64,000 bases of DNA from Spinacia oleracea (Eukaryota > Streptophyta > Magnoliopsida > Caryophyllales > Amaranthaceae), in assembly GCF_020520425.1 (NCBI RefSeq), contig NC_079490.1, forward strand, positions 5,518,001 to 5,582,000, read 5' to 3'. The translations under genes and the position numbers were made by a program. Within the stretch, counting starts at the first letter, position 1, and each line of letters opens with the position of its first letter. The notes below the pieces were generated by a model that did no database searches, was not told where the DNA came from, and saw only the letters and a list, made by a program, of their open reading frames with translations. Positions 37,401-49,700 of this stretch are shown here, piece after piece.

Positions 37401-39515
37401 TTGAAACCCATAAGAAATGTCCTTCATATGCTACTAGATAAATTCATGATAAGTCTACAAAGCAATGGTTGTATGGTGGTTGCCTGGTTGTGCTGGAATT
37501 CCATACAACCATCTCATACATCAATAATAAAGTTTTAAGAAGCATTTTATCTACGCTAGATATTTAGGGGTACATAATGCACTAAATGTACCCCATACTT
37601 ATAATGTTAAACCCTAGTGGCCTAGTACCCCCTAGCAACGTGTGTAACCACAGTGGATGTCAACTAGCTTAATCGGTAAGGTAAAGTCTTGAGGGAGTGG
37701 TACCCAAGACCAAACTGAGATCGAGCCCGTCTACACCATTTGTCGTCTTGCCCTTTGTGGCTTTTTGTACACCAAAAACATATGTAACTCACATCACAGT
37801 GTAACAAATGGTGTATAAGGTGTGTAGTTTTCTGAAGCATAAGGGTTCATAGTCCAATCAACAGGCATATGAGCACATTGTGCATGATCTGATATTATAA
37901 CTATTCCCACATTTTTGCAATTTCCTTCCCACAAGGCACAAGCGCAACAGATTTTGAGGGATTAATCTTCTATAATGATTTTGCATAGTTAGAGGCGTTG
38001 CATCATGAGCAACACTTGACTTTGCATTTCGTGGACGAGGATAATGTTTGTACTACCCATCCTTTTATCTAGGGGTAACAAGTCTCACAACTGATGGGTG
38101 TCCATTTAAGTGTTAATTGAATTCTTTACTACTTATCCACCGAACAAGTGAAGAGGAGAGGGGGGCGTAGGCAGAGATTTATATCTTGGGCACTTCTGCC
38201 AACCAAATTTACCTATCATCGCATGTACAAGATTAAGGAGATAAACACATGGAAATTTCAAATTCAGTTCGCAAAATTTACAGTACAAACAAAGGACTAC
38301 TACCAGATTGATTTAATCTATGAAAAAGTTTGATGGAAAAGGAAAGGAAGTTGATGGATCCATTTACCTCCGTTTGGATATGTATGCTTACTCCGTTCCG
38401 TAAATACCGCACCATTTTGATTTTCACACTATTCATACTACGACTTTGGATTTTTTGTGATTATTGTAGTAATGTGTGATCATGCTAGATTCGTATCGAT
38501 ATATATTTTCTAAATATCAATTTTTGATAATTTTTACTTATCCTCCTACATAATTTGAGATATTAAGAGTCAAAGTAGCATGTTGGAGAAGTAAAAGTCA
38601 ATCATGGTGCAATATTTAAGGAACGGAGGAAGTATATAGATTGCGGAAGAGTAAAGATGAAAACAATAGGATATTTCCTTCCCTTTCTATCCCTACTCCT
38701 CCCATTCGCTTCCTTCCCCTTGCCTCCCCTCCCCTCCAACATATCTAAACACATAATAGTTGAGTTCCTCGTGTCGAAGCTCTAACTCATGTAACCACAA
38801 ATTCAATAAGAGATCGGACACCGCTAAACTACTGTCAATCTGCCATTGCCAATTTACCATTATCCCTCATTTGTTACCATTCCAACTCCACGGTGACTAA
38901 AATTCCCCAACTTGATACGAGGGCTTTGTTTTCTAGTTATACCAAACAACTACAATGGTAACAATTAACATTACTCTTTCTCCTTATTTGTTTCCTTTTT
39001 CTTTCCTAAATTCATATCAAACATGCACTTAATTCTAAATTCTAACTGTCTAAGTCGCAACATAATTCAAGCCTTATTCAAGGTTGAACGAAAACAATTA
39101 GTCAAATGCGGAATTAGTCTTTCTCAATTCCTCTCTTATTGATCTCATATACTAAATTCCTAACACTATAATTTCCTGCAATAAGTTACAAAATTTCAGT
39201 TCACCAAATTTTCTCAATTCAGCAAATCATCATCACAAACATAATATTAAAAAAACAAAAAAAACAGTCAAAATCAGACTTAAAAAAGGAAAATGGAAAC
39301 ACACCAGAAGCAGAAGAGCACTCCCTACTAACACCTTCAGAACCAGCAACTCTCTCGCCATTACTATCACCATGATCAACAACACCTTCACCATCTCCTT
39401 CGATCGCAACGTCGGAAAATCTCTTCTCCGAGTGATTATCGTCGACTAAGTCAACGGAATTGTCGCCGGAACTCATCGACAAACTCCGGCTAGAATGATC
39501 AGAATTGTTCGCCAT
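29471..39515 (-). CDS. UGT80: UGT80-type sterol 3-beta-glucosyltransferase
   Basis: Fourteen exons join in frame on the minus strand: 39515-39305, 37343-37189, 36963-36721, 35183-35072, 34160-33990, 33528-33465, 33026-32969, 32856-32679, 31842-31712, 31459-31357, 30923-30847, 30629-30582, 30491-30342 and 29650-29471, giving 626 residues, close to the roughly 637 of Arabidopsis UGT80A2. The enzyme moves glucose from UDP-glucose to the 3-OH of membrane sterols, forming steryl glucosides. An acidic Ser-rich N-terminus (1-120) precedes the GT-B fold: VILIVGTRGDVQPFVAIGK (about 182-200) starts the acceptor domain, and GWGGLGN, VPHDWLF, then HHGGAGTT (503-510) and FFGDQPFWGEQ form the UDP-sugar site. 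Start is the ATG of MANNSDHSS; an upstream in-frame TTG is not used. Introns hold a 26-bp minisatellite, a CA repeat and a 20-base G run. Appears intact; UGT80A versus UGT80B is not settled, with A favoured by length. Confidence 0.93.
29711..30247. mobile_element. Stowaway-type MITE in UGT80 introns and exon 14 flank
   Basis: Left end CTCCCCCCTGTCCC and right end GGGACGGAGGGAG with TA on both sides (29709-29710, 30248-30249) match the Stowaway (Tc1/mariner) pattern. CTCTACGTTT near the left is mirrored by AAACGTAAAG near the right. It lies wholly in the last UGT80 intron. At 537 bp it is long for a Stowaway, and the GC-containing stretch near 30000-30070 may be a second insertion. Confidence 0.7.
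33942..33952. repeat. Short poly-G run in a UGT80 intron
   Basis: Eleven consecutive G in intron sequence between exons 5 and 6 of UGT80. Confidence 0.8.
34387..34422. repeat. (CA)n microsatellite
   Basis: About 17 CA units in the UGT80 intron between exons 4 and 5, likely polymorphic between individuals. Confidence 0.93.
34500..34628. repeat. 26-bp minisatellite, 5 copies, in a UGT80 intron
   Basis: The unit GGGAAGGAGATTAAGTGACT plus TGTAGT starts at 34503, 34529, 34555, 34581 and 34607. Copies alternate GGAGATT and GGATATT, suggesting a former 52-bp dimer amplified in pairs. No spacer variation of the CRISPR kind exists. Confidence 0.92.
37157..37176. repeat. Poly-G run beside UGT80 exon 2
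   Basis: About 20 G on the plus strand, so C on the transcribed sense strand, 13 bases downstream of the exon 2 donor at 37189. Exact length is uncertain in any assembly. A run this close to a donor could affect splicing or polymerase passage. Confidence 0.85.
37640..37790 (+). mobile_element. Possible tRNA-derived SINE in UGT80 intron 1
   Basis: TAGCTTAATCGGTAAGG (37665-37681) looks like a pol III A box, and GAGATCGAGCCCG (about 37717-37729) like a B box with roughly the right spacing. The following CCCTTTGTGGCTTTTTGTAC resembles the body of plant tRNA-related SINEs. No poly-A tail or target duplication is certain. A similar stretch occurs in reverse orientation near 48415-48510. Confidence 0.45.
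38391..38632. mobile_element. Stowaway MITE in UGT80 intron 1
   Basis: Left CTCCGTTCCGTAAATACCGC and right GCAATATTTAAGGAACGGAG are inverted, followed by GAAG; TA flanks both ends (38389-38390, 38633-38634). No coding content. Confidence 0.82.
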
Positions 39516-39896
39516 AGCCAATTTTGAGGAGATATACCAATTATAGGTAGAAATGTGGAAACCCTAGAAATCTAGAATCGAGAAATGCGGGGAAAGAGTC
39601 ACAATTAAGATGGTGGGAAGGTGAGAGGGTGACGGTTTCAAATTGGGAGTTTGTTCAACGAGAATTAAAGGAGAGAGAAAGTAGGGAATGTTTGATTTTT
39701 GGCTGTCTGTTTTGGGTATCTGAAAAAGGACACGTTGAGGGCGAATAAAGCAACTTTTTGAATTTCCAGTTCGCGTCAAAAATAATTCAATTTTTTTTTG
39801 CCGATAGTTTCTTGTGGAGCTGGTAAACGTGTCGATGATCCAGTGTCGATTTCTTTGTTGCTCATAAAAATTATTATTGAAACTACTTAAAAAGTA
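39516..39896 (-). promoter_or_regulatory. UGT80 promoter and 5'UTR region
   Basis: This is the only sequence between the UGT80 start and the first upstream transposon. No TATA box could be placed with confidence. The Stowaway elements immediately upstream mean that the usable promoter may be short or may include MITE sequence. Confidence 0.4.
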
Positions 39897-40154
39897 TTTC
39901 CTCTGTTCATAAATACTCGTAACGTTTGTCACTTTTACGCATGTTAATACACAATTTAGATTGTCAATATCTTAAATTTTACTCAAGTAAAAATTATAAA
40001 AAGTTGATATTTTGAAAATGCGTATTGAGGCTAATCTAACAAGATCTATATGACTATATTTTATTTGACATATAAATCACTAACAATATTCAAAGTGGAA
40101 TATGCGAATAGTGTAAAAACATCAAACGTTGCGAGTATTTATGAACATAGTAAG
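39897..40154. mobile_element. Stowaway MITE upstream of UGT80
   Basis: TTTCCTCTGTTCATAAATAC on the left is mirrored by GTATTTATGAACATAGTAAG on the right, with TA on both sides (39895-39896, 40155-40156). CGTAACGTTTG inside the left arm pairs with CAAACGTTGCG on the right. Confidence 0.85.
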
Positions 40155-40195
40155 TATATGGGAAGAGTATGATAATTTCATACGGTATAATTATA

Positions 40196-40454
40196 CTTCC
40201 TCCATTCTTTTTTAAATGACACAATTGTACTTTTGGCAGTATTCATATAATATACTTTGACCATCAATTGTGATTTATACGTAACAAAAAATATAGTCAT
40301 GTAAGGTCTTGTTATAATCGTCTCATCCTATAGTTTTATAATATCAAACTTTTATAATTTTTAACCATTGATAGTAAAAGTTATTAATGGTTGAAATATT
40401 GCATTGGCAAACGTGACAAAAAAAATTGTGTCGTTTAATAAAGAATGGAGGAAG
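40196..40454. mobile_element. Second Stowaway MITE upstream of UGT80
   Basis: CTTCCTCCATTCTTTTTTAA on the left and TTTAATAAAGAATGGAGGAAG (ending at 40454) on the right form the TIRs. TA flanks both ends (40194-40195, 40455-40456). It lies only about 40 bp from the previous Stowaway copy. Confidence 0.87.
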
Positions 40455-40604
40455 TATATAATTAAATATATTTTGATGATTTAAGTTAAGAGTCAAAATT
40501 TTCAAACAAGTTAAATTTAATGTCAACAAGGCACAAACTCAAATAAGTTTTTTTTTTTTTAATGCAGACAAACTCAAATAAGTTAGGAACATAAACATAG
40601 GGAA

Positions 40605-40771
40605 AAGGCTACATGTACACCTAGTGTATTAGATTCTCTTGTACATCCTCGTTAATTTGTTGACACATCATCAAACCCACTAAAAAAAATGAAAGACAAT
40701 AAATATGTCATTTCAACCAATAAAAAAGCATGGTGTACAAGATGCCTAACTTGTACATTAGATGTACATGT
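40605..40771. mobile_element. Small fold-back element with CTACATGTAC ends
   Basis: CTACATGTACACCTAGTG on the left and CATTAGATGTACATGTAG on the right are inverted relatives. The interior GTGTACAAGATGC / CTTGTACATCC words also pair. No target duplication was established. Confidence 0.6.
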
Positions 40772-40969
40772 AGTATGATCCTAAACATAGACATGAAGTA
40801 GATTGTAAGATTCAAACATTTATTGAACTAAAAGTTTAGATATGATATTCTGTGTTCTAAAACAATTTGTTACGTATTTCGAAGTACTTCGAATGATTAT
40901 GTCAATAAAAGACAGATGTGAATAGTGGTGGGAAATCAATCATAGCAAGACGTCAAAGACGTATTTGTA

Positions 40970-41880
40970 GACGCGGTAAGACCTGAAAAAACTGACCCAA
41001 AACGAGTAATTCTACCTGATACCCGGATTCGACCCAAAAAGTACGACCCAAACTTAACACGGAATCGGAAATAATCTAATAAAAAACGAAATCGACCTAA
41101 AATTATTTCGACGCGATACCGGAATTGATCTGAATCAAGTAACAAACCATAATAACTTGATCAAATTGTCCAACCCATAATATAATCATAAGTAGTTCAT
41201 TGCATCAAATTTATTGTTAATCACTAACAAAATATTATATTTTCCTATCATTATTACTATTACTAACTGAACATTTTTATAAACAACGACCGGATGTAAA
41301 CATAAAAACTTAATTTAGAAAAATGTAATCATCTAAATCGACGTGAACCGACCAGATATGACACAAATGAATCCAAAATAATTATCCGTAAACGAATATT
41401 TAAACCCCATATCTGAATGCACCCAATCTAAACCAATACATGACCCACAGTCGGACTGACACGGAATAACTTACCCAAACCGAAAAAACTTAATCCGTAA
41501 GGATTCAAACGACCCATTTGGCAGGTGTATGTAGACGTAAAGCATGCAATATACGGAGTAGTACTTAAAGATGGATGTGGGTCGTGTCGTGTCGTGTTTT
41601 GTGCCAAGCCAGCGTGCCTTGGGCCTGAATGAGTCCGACCTACTTATTTAATGCCGGGTCAGCCATGCTGGAAATTTTAAAAGGGCATCACATGCACCAA
41701 GCACACGTGACGCATGTCTAAGACTAATTTTACTTAACTTAACATGCTTTAGCGTACCGAGCCATGTAGAGCCTTTTCAAAAAAATATGACCTGCACTCA
41801 ACCCATAACTTCGACCAGTGTTTTTTCCGTGCACGACTGCACGTAATGGACCATGTTGGACCCGGCCCGGCCCGATGTAT
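40970..41880. repeat. Old GC-rich repeat remnants
   Basis: Dispersed ACCCGGATTCGACCC, CAAACGACCCATTTGG and CGGCCCGGCCCGATG words resemble the GGGTCGG elements elsewhere in the window but are heavily decayed. At least two separate pieces seem present (about 40975-41530 and 41575-41880). Borders could not be set. Confidence 0.45.
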
Positions 41881-42704
41881 CTTTAAAACTATGTAATTCC
41901 GTATATCACTAGCAACTACGGAGTAGTAGTACGTTTGAGTTTTTTTTTTTCTTTTCCCAATTCCACTATTCTACCTACGTTTGAATTTTTAACCCTCTAA
42001 CAGTCAACAAACAACAAAAACAAGGAAGCCATGAAAATTTAATTAACCCTCTTTGGAGTAATATTATCATCTTTTAACTGTTTTACACCTCCACACGCAA
42101 AGAGGAGGAGAGAGAAAAACAAAAAAACATGCACAGTTATCCAGAAAAAGAAACAAGAGAGAATGAAAAGAAACAAGTGAGAGATTAGTTGGGAGGTCCT
42201 ACCCTTTTCAGCAAATATTGAAATGACGTATCAATAAATACACTGCCCGACTCTGCTATAGTATACCAGTACTAGTATTTCCCTTTCAAACGTACACCTA
42301 CCTTTTCCTCTAATTTTCCTCTCCTCCAACTTTTTTATTTATTTGTTGTTGTCCATAATTTGTTCGCGAGTAGATCACGAATGCGCTCGTATTTTGTGAA
42401 AGACATTAAATTACGAGGTAATGTAAATTTAAACGAGGATGAGAGATTTGAATATAAGACTTACTGTATACAGATTCATACACCCTCAATTTTATCTATT
42501 AGTTTATTCTATTCGGCTTATTTTGACTTTTTCAGACAAAATAAGTTTAGAAAATAAGTTTTATTTTCCACATTTCTACACAAAAATAACTTTATTTCAA
42601 ACAAAATAATTCGTTTTCAGATAAATTCAGAAAGATTCAGAAAAAAAAGTCTAATAGAACTGAAGGTCGAGACCTCATTGCCACATTGGTTCTTGATATT
42701 GTAA

Positions 42705-43216
42705 CTAAGGATGGGTTGCGTCAAGGACCAGACCTAGGCCCTATTGGACCCGTCCCATTTTTAGGGTATGGGGTCCAAGTTTTTTAGACCCATTGAATAT
42801 GGGGTGGATTTGGATCCAGTTGTTAGAAAAGGGTACGAGTCTAATATTTGTAGACCTGGACTTGATCTGAATCCGATCCATGGACCAATCAATTAATAAA
42901 ATAATAAAAAATATTAGGCATATTTCTGACATTAGATTGTATGGGATGTAATATGTATTAACTTATGATATTTTATACACGAACGTAATTGTCAAATTAA
43001 TGGGCTAGAAAAAAAATAGGGACAAAAAAGCTTAAAAAACACTAAAATTACCTAACTCATTTTAGACATAAGAACCGACATACCCATTCGATCAGGGGCT
43101 TAGGGTAAGGGTCTGGATTTTTCAAATCCAATGGATTCGGAGCGAATCTAGGTCTACGTGAAAAATATGGGTCTATTCACTGGACCCGCCTCAAATCCGC
43201 CCATGCCCATCCCTAG
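42705..43216. mobile_element. GC-rich TIR element, GGATGGG ends
   Basis: CTAAGGATGGGTTGCG on the left and CGCCCATGCCCATCCCTAG on the right are inverted. Internally, blocks such as GGGGTGGATTTGGATCC and its partners alternate with AT-rich sequence. A degenerate TGTAA occurs on both flanks. Structurally it matches the other GC-rich elements here. Confidence 0.65.
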
Positions 43217-44039
43217 CTGTAAACGAGGTTCAATCTAGTGCTATTAAGCTTGTTCGAGAGCAGTCCACTACCCCTTGAATGCCGATGTACATTTGTGTTC
43301 TTTTGTTTTAAAGATAAGGTAAATAATACAATTAGGAGGCCCTCCAAGGTACACCTAATTTACTAGTTTGAAGAATTGAGAGGAGTTGAGGGAAGTCACA
43401 GTCCTGGCATTTTAAGGACTTGAGGGCTATTACAAGGATTAATGTACATAGAAGAACTTACAAGATGTCCTACATCAGCTAACCAATCCGATTATCTATT
43501 TTTTTCGCGGTATACATGTTTGATTTCACAATGTTCGAAGTGTTGAGAAGTAATTTTACGCCAGTATATAATGTTATGAATTTTTCATAGAGTGTTTCAG
43601 AGATTTTTGACTAAACTAATCACTTATAGATTGCAACTTTTTATTTGAATCCTTGAGATGCCTTAATCAATTGCAACTTAGAACCTTCATCATTCATGAA
43701 GTGCTATTATTTCTCCTAAGTGCTAAATAGGCTGATTTTGCGCCAAAAATAAAAATAGTGTATCGTTATTCGACGCCTGCATACTCTAAACGTCTACGCT
43801 AAAGGTCGAATAATGATGCCGAAGAGTTCTACGTGCACTATACCAGGTACTCCGTATTTCCTACTGTATCAAACTCCTACTCTTTTCCGTATTTTCTGTC
43901 CTCAAATTTATTTTAAATCTAAAAAAAAAAGTAAAAAACAAAATCAAACTGACAAAAAATTAAATAGAATGTGCCACAAAAAGAAAAGGAGTGGTGCAGT
44001 AGAGAAAACAAAGAACTTCCTTCATTACCATTTTAGAGA
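43217..44039. other. Intergenic and promoter of the SANT gene
   Basis: No gene or clear element is supported. The last 200 bp are A-rich and lead into a pyrimidine-rich leader. Confidence 0.45.
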
Positions 44040-46712
44040 GAGGAGAGAGAAACTTTAAGACGGTGCTGGATTTTCTCGTCTTCTCCCAATTCATTCCTTT
44101 TCCTTTTTTCCTGAGTTTTTTTCTCTCTCCTCTTTATCTTCCGTAGATTCTGCTTCGGTAAGTAATCTTCCGGATTCTTTTATTATTTTTTCAAAAGTTA
44201 ATTTTTGTTAATTATTGTGTTATGTTGAATTTGTTTTATGTTGATGGACTTGCATCATCTGTATAAATGTTGTTCGTGCTGTGTTAATTTGGTGTTTGTT
44301 GGTTTGATTACGTAGTTTATTTTTATATAAATTTCAGAATATGAACTTGCTTTAGTTGGAATCAGGAAATTGAGCTAGAATTGGAAGATAAAAGAGGGTT
44401 TAGTTCGAATTAGGAATTTATTGCGGCAGGAGTTGGAACTTAATGATGTGAATGAATTGGGGAAACTATGAGTGCATTTGGGGGTTAATTTGTTGGTTTG
44501 ATTACGTAGTTCATTTTTATACAATTTTCAGAAACTTGAACTTGTTTTAGTTAGAGTTGGAAGAAAAAAACGGGGGTTTAGTTTGAATTGGGAATTTATT
44601 GCAGTAGGAGTTGGAATTTAATAATGTTAATGAATTGGGTAAAGTATGAGTGCATTTGGGGGGTGAAAAGGGTTGAAGATTATGTTTGAATTAGCAATTT
44701 AATCATTTGTTTGAAAGGGTATTATGAGGTTTTTAAGGGTTAAAATTTATGCTGCCATGCTGGGAGTATATTTCTTGCTTGACATTAGTAATAATTCTAT
44801 GAGGAAGATACAGGATTGTAAATGCCAAAGCCGGGTGTGGCTCTTTTTCTCTGGCATTACCTTTGAAGTTTGAACTAAATGACATTTGATGTTTGTGGGA
44901 GTTGTTTGAACCAAGGATGTAATGAATGCTCGAGTTGGAAAGCTTCTAAAGAGTTAGCACTCAGTTTGTTACCTTTATTTTAGCTAGGTTATGAAGGTTT
45001 GGTTTTGGGGAATTTATCATCGAGCTTATGGAAAAAATAGCACTATGGAGGAAGATGCACTGTTGTGAATGCTGAGGTGTGTGTCTTCTGCTGACATGGT
45101 CCTTAACTAAATGACCTTTGATGTTTTGGGGGTATTGTTTGACTCAAGGTTATAGTGCAGAAATTTAAAGATTTGAAGTATGAGAAAGCTTCTTGATTTG
45201 CCTTCTTTTTAGCTAGCTTATGAACTGTTGGTAGTAGGGAATTAGCAATGGAGGTTATGAGAGAAATTTACGAGTTTCTCACTCTATCTATGAATGTTTC
45301 AACTGAAGAAGTGATAAGCTGGCTGTAGTTGGTTGCAAACATGCTTATACTATATATTTACAGCTAAAAAATACAGCAATAGAGTTATTGTGAAAGGATT
45401 TCGTTGTTTTCGTAAAATGATGTTAGTTGTTGCTTTGTTGTACAAGGGTTTATGATTTTGTATTTAATCGCCGTTTCTTGTTAACGGCTTATTGCTTAGG
45501 ACAAGTGTTCTGCTGATGTTTTTGTTGGTCATGTCATTTCTGTTTGCTGATTAGCAGTGTTTTGATTCACTTCGCTTTTGTTGTTGTTTTCCTGTCAAGC
45601 TCCAGATGATAGTCTTTTTTTCAACTGTATGCAAGACTTAAGATCAATAGTCAATGTTGAAGCTTTGAACGTCATCATTTTTTGTAAGCAACACATTTTA
45701 GCTTTTAAGCACTTGAGTTGTGGCCAGTTAAGGAAAACAGGTGTTGTTTATGGAGAATTGTTCCAATAGAGAAATTATGAATGTCTGCATGTCATTTTCT
45801 TCTTGGTAGCTCTTCATCTGTGAAACAACTTATGTTTCCAACTCTTGTGTGGTTTCTTTGTTATTCCTTCTCACAACAAAAGTTTCTTGTGCTTGCTTTA
45901 GTTTAAATGAACAAGGACGAAACATATGCACTTCTGTACAAATAAGAAAATAGTGGATGCCATTGAAAATGGAGCTGGGGACTGAAAGCTGCATCTTTGA
46001 AAATAAACCTTTCCTTGAGTTATCATGGATCTATTTGACACCTTTGTCAAATCAACTTATGTTTGATGTTCTATGACATGTCATGACATGTGTCCATAAT
46101 TGTCATGTGAGCCCTGCCTGTTTTGCATATTTTCGTTCTAGTATATCAATAAGCGGTGTTGAGATTGTGGCAATGCAGCTTTAGAGGTAGCTAAGGGCTG
46201 TGTAAGTGTGTAAACACATTGCATAATTATGGCATTTAACGGCTAACACTTTGGGGATTTATAGATTTTAGCCCAGAGAATCCGTCAGTACTCAGTAGGG
46301 GATATATATTTTTGACATAAAAATCTTGTCTGTTGCGGTGTCGCACCACAGTAATATATTTATTTCTATAACCACATTTTTTTTTATGTATGTGTATTCC
46401 TGATGTATCAACTTGTACCTATCATTGATGAGAGCTTGAGAGTAATGATATGTTTTCCATGTCTCATGCTGTCATGCACGATCATACTCCTACCGATCCT
46501 TGTGTGTTTAAATCTGCTTTGTAAATTTGGCAATTTCCTGTTGTTTGCTGTTTTGACTGCTAAACCTTGCAGAGCCCTTTTCTGGCGTAGAGTGTATTTG
46601 TACGAGCGCTTCAAGCTGTACATAAGAGCTCAATTTTTGTTAACATTTTCTGGTGTACGGAGAGCTTCAATCAGTACTGCAATTTTTGTGGAGGACTCTG
46701 TGGAAGCTTAAG
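44040..46712 (+). other. 5'UTR with a 2.4-kb leader intron, SANT gene
   Basis: A CT-rich leader ends at a strong donor (CTTCG/GTAAGT near 44157). The matching acceptor CTTGCAG ends at 46572 and the start codon follows 140 bases later. The intron has T-rich, coding-poor texture and a local duplication: two stretches near 44300-44460 and 44500-44660 share GGTTTGATTACGTAGTT, GAATTTATTGC and GAGTGCATTTGGGGG. Long first leader introns often raise expression in plants; whether this one does is unknown. Confidence 0.6.
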
Positions 46713-49700
46713 ATGTCTACTGCAAAAGTGATTTTTACATACAAACGAAAGCGCTTATCTTCATGCTCTGGTGTTGGGCATGCGGATGTCTGTACTGATT
46801 TTTCTTTCGATATTGAAGCGGACAAACATCAGGATGGCCCCAACGAGAAAGTCAGGAGTCCAGAGAAAGATTTAAGGGTGAGAACAGTTGTTTTGAAAAA
46901 GTTATCTGAGTACAACCATGTAAAGAGGCATTAAGAGATTAGAGTAGTGTGGAATAATTAACTGGAAAGCTGGAAAAGAAATAACATTGCAAGTATACGG
47001 CATGAAAGAACTCTCCCACACTTTCCACACAGTTCCTTGTAATATATGGAATAAATATTCACACCAAACTTTTGGTCTCATGTGTTTAATATCGTGATTT
47101 AGCGGAATTTTTCTTGAAATTCTTTAGGGTGAACACATAGTAGCATAGATCTTTAGCAGTTGACCCCATTCTTTGCTGTAAATCCCTTAGCCGTCATAGA
47201 ATGAAGTTAGCTCTCAGAACTTAGCCCATTGCTGCCCTGCCTGTGGTCTTCCAAGTTATACTGATCTCTCATAAATTTCTATTAGTGGCACCACTGTCTC
47301 GCTAACATCCTTAAAAATGATCTTCATCTGAAATATATTGCTTCACGTGGGAGAATGAGATCCTGTTTCTATCTAAATTCTTTTATTCAGATTTTCAAGT
47401 GTGTTAATTGCAATGACACGCTCTATGGATTGTTTGTCTATTATGAATCATGATTTTTCATATGGTTTCTTATTCCGGCAGGGGATAAGAGAAGGAATTG
47501 ATTTAATGAACTCCTTATTCTTTTCTAACTACAATTTTTCTATGGGTGAAGTGTGTCTGTAGTGGGGAAGAAATGCAAGCTACATGTTCATCTCCTGGGG
47601 ATTACAATTCAAATAGATCGGGAGAGAAGTGTGATGTTCAAAGATCTGATACATCAATTACAACTAACTCAAGCAAAATGGTCCTTGGTTCACATGAGTT
47701 GCCTGGGGACAATGCATGTAAAACATCAAGCGGAAATGTTTCATCTGTAGCATCTTTAGGGGAAACCACCAACTCAATTGAGAAGCACTCTTCTTTACGA
47801 CACTCCAGCTGTGTAGACTTTGAGGGGTGTATGCAGGGTGGTTCAGTTTCTCAATCAGTGGAGAATAAAACTGAAGTTGCAAAAGGAAAATCTAGTGCTC
47901 CACTTCGTACATTTAGCAGAAGGCTGAAAAGGAAAGTGGACGCATGTGATGCAGGTATGTTTACCGAGTTACCACTTAGGGAAAGAGAGACACTCTTGAA
48001 AAGGCGTGACTCAGGGCCTGTTCAGAAATCTTTGGATATAAAGGCTGAAAGCAGCGATGCTGACATGAGGAGTATGCTCTGTCAAGGTAGTGAGAAAGTA
48101 AGTTCCTCTGTTATCATTTTCTTTGGGGGGTGGGGGGATGCGGGGAAGTTTGCTGCTTGAAGGGTTGTATTAGATTTCTCTTTACATTTAGAAAAGCTGT
48201 CTGCCGGGAATCTGGATGATAGTATTGTTTGTGCTCCATCTCCAAAAGAGAGGTCTTGATATCTTATTTAGAGGGTATGGCTAGATTGGGCTGTTTATAC
48301 TTTTACTCCTCTGGAGCCCTGAAATGATTGGAGTAAAGTACAATTGTACAAACCAGCAACACAAATCAACAAGACAGAATTTTTGTTGGTTTTTACTGAT
48401 TTGTGTTGCTGGTCTGTTTTTTTTTTGGGTGCGAATGAGCCACAAGGGCGGGGATGAGAATCGATCCCAGAATCATCTGTTTGTTTTCTGTACCTAGCCA
48501 ATGGAAGTGATAAATAGGCTTTGCTGTCATGTCAAAGATAATCGAGTTGATGATAGATTTTATTAAACTTTTTAATCTGTTTATTCTTGGTAAAACTATG
48601 CCACTATTTTTGTGTTTGGACTATGTCGTGTCATGTTAATTCAAGTTTTGTTAATTCTTGACTTCTTGGTGTATAAATTTTTAAAGGGTTAGTTCAGGTT
48701 TTTCCAACTCTTGCCTTGTTATGATGTTGGAGTGTGTTTTGTTTGTGTTTGAAAATCCGTTACTGACAAGAACCCGTTTTACTAAATGAGTCAATTATGT
48801 TGATTTCCGCAACTAAAACAGGTTAATACCTCTATACTAGCTTACAGATTTCATGCTAGTTATTGTTGTGATGTTTAGTTTTGAGTCCTTTTGACAGTCT
48901 TGATGGCAAGTGAAGAACAATGCATAATCATTGGATTCTTTTCTCTTCCTGACAAGTCCGTAAACTTCTAGCATATTCCTATCTAGGAAGACGTTGGGTC
49001 TACATTCTAGATTTAGCTGTTTATTTCATCTGATAAGCAGAGGGTGTTTGTGAGTGAGAATGGGAGCAATTAGGATATGTAAATTCCTACTGGTAAAATT
49101 GCTTTTAGCTTAAATGCTGAATGTTTTTCCCTCGGATTGCAATGCCACTAGCTTATCCTGATATATTCTACTGTTGTGATGTTCTTAATTTGAGTCTGTT
49201 GGTTCTTATCACGATGGTTTTAGTTAGTGTCTAATTCTCCTCAACTAATTGTGAACAGATGACTGGAAATGGAATTAGAGCTTCTCCATGTCCTTGTGCA
49301 CGATCTTGTGCAGAAACTCTGATGTACGTAAAATTGTTACTAAATTCCTCATTTGTTCTTTCTACTTTTAGAATTCTTGCATGCTTAATTAGTTATAATA
49401 TTCAATGGACAGCATGAAGCAAACTGAGAAAACAAGTAATTCCCAGGAAGACTTGGTTGTGGACACCTCGTCTGTTACTAAATCAACTGCAATTAGGACA
49501 TCAGGATCAGTTCACTATCCTGATGCAATAGGAAGTTCTAGACTTCAGAAGGATGATGTTAGATGCTCATCATATGATGAAACTGTGGTTTCCTCCTGTA
49601 ATGATGTAGCCTGTAAAATGGATAAGCAGCCTGTGTCACACCAACGTGGAGCTTCAAGTGGTGATTCTCAGCTCACATCAAGTGATTCCTCGGACTTGAA

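Noticed and set aside
48194-48258. Possible extra exon of the SANT gene reading EKLSAGNLDDSIVCAPSP
   Set aside because: The acceptor at 48191 gives the wrong phase for the preceding exon, while exon 49259 joins in frame directly. It could still be a decayed or alternative exon.
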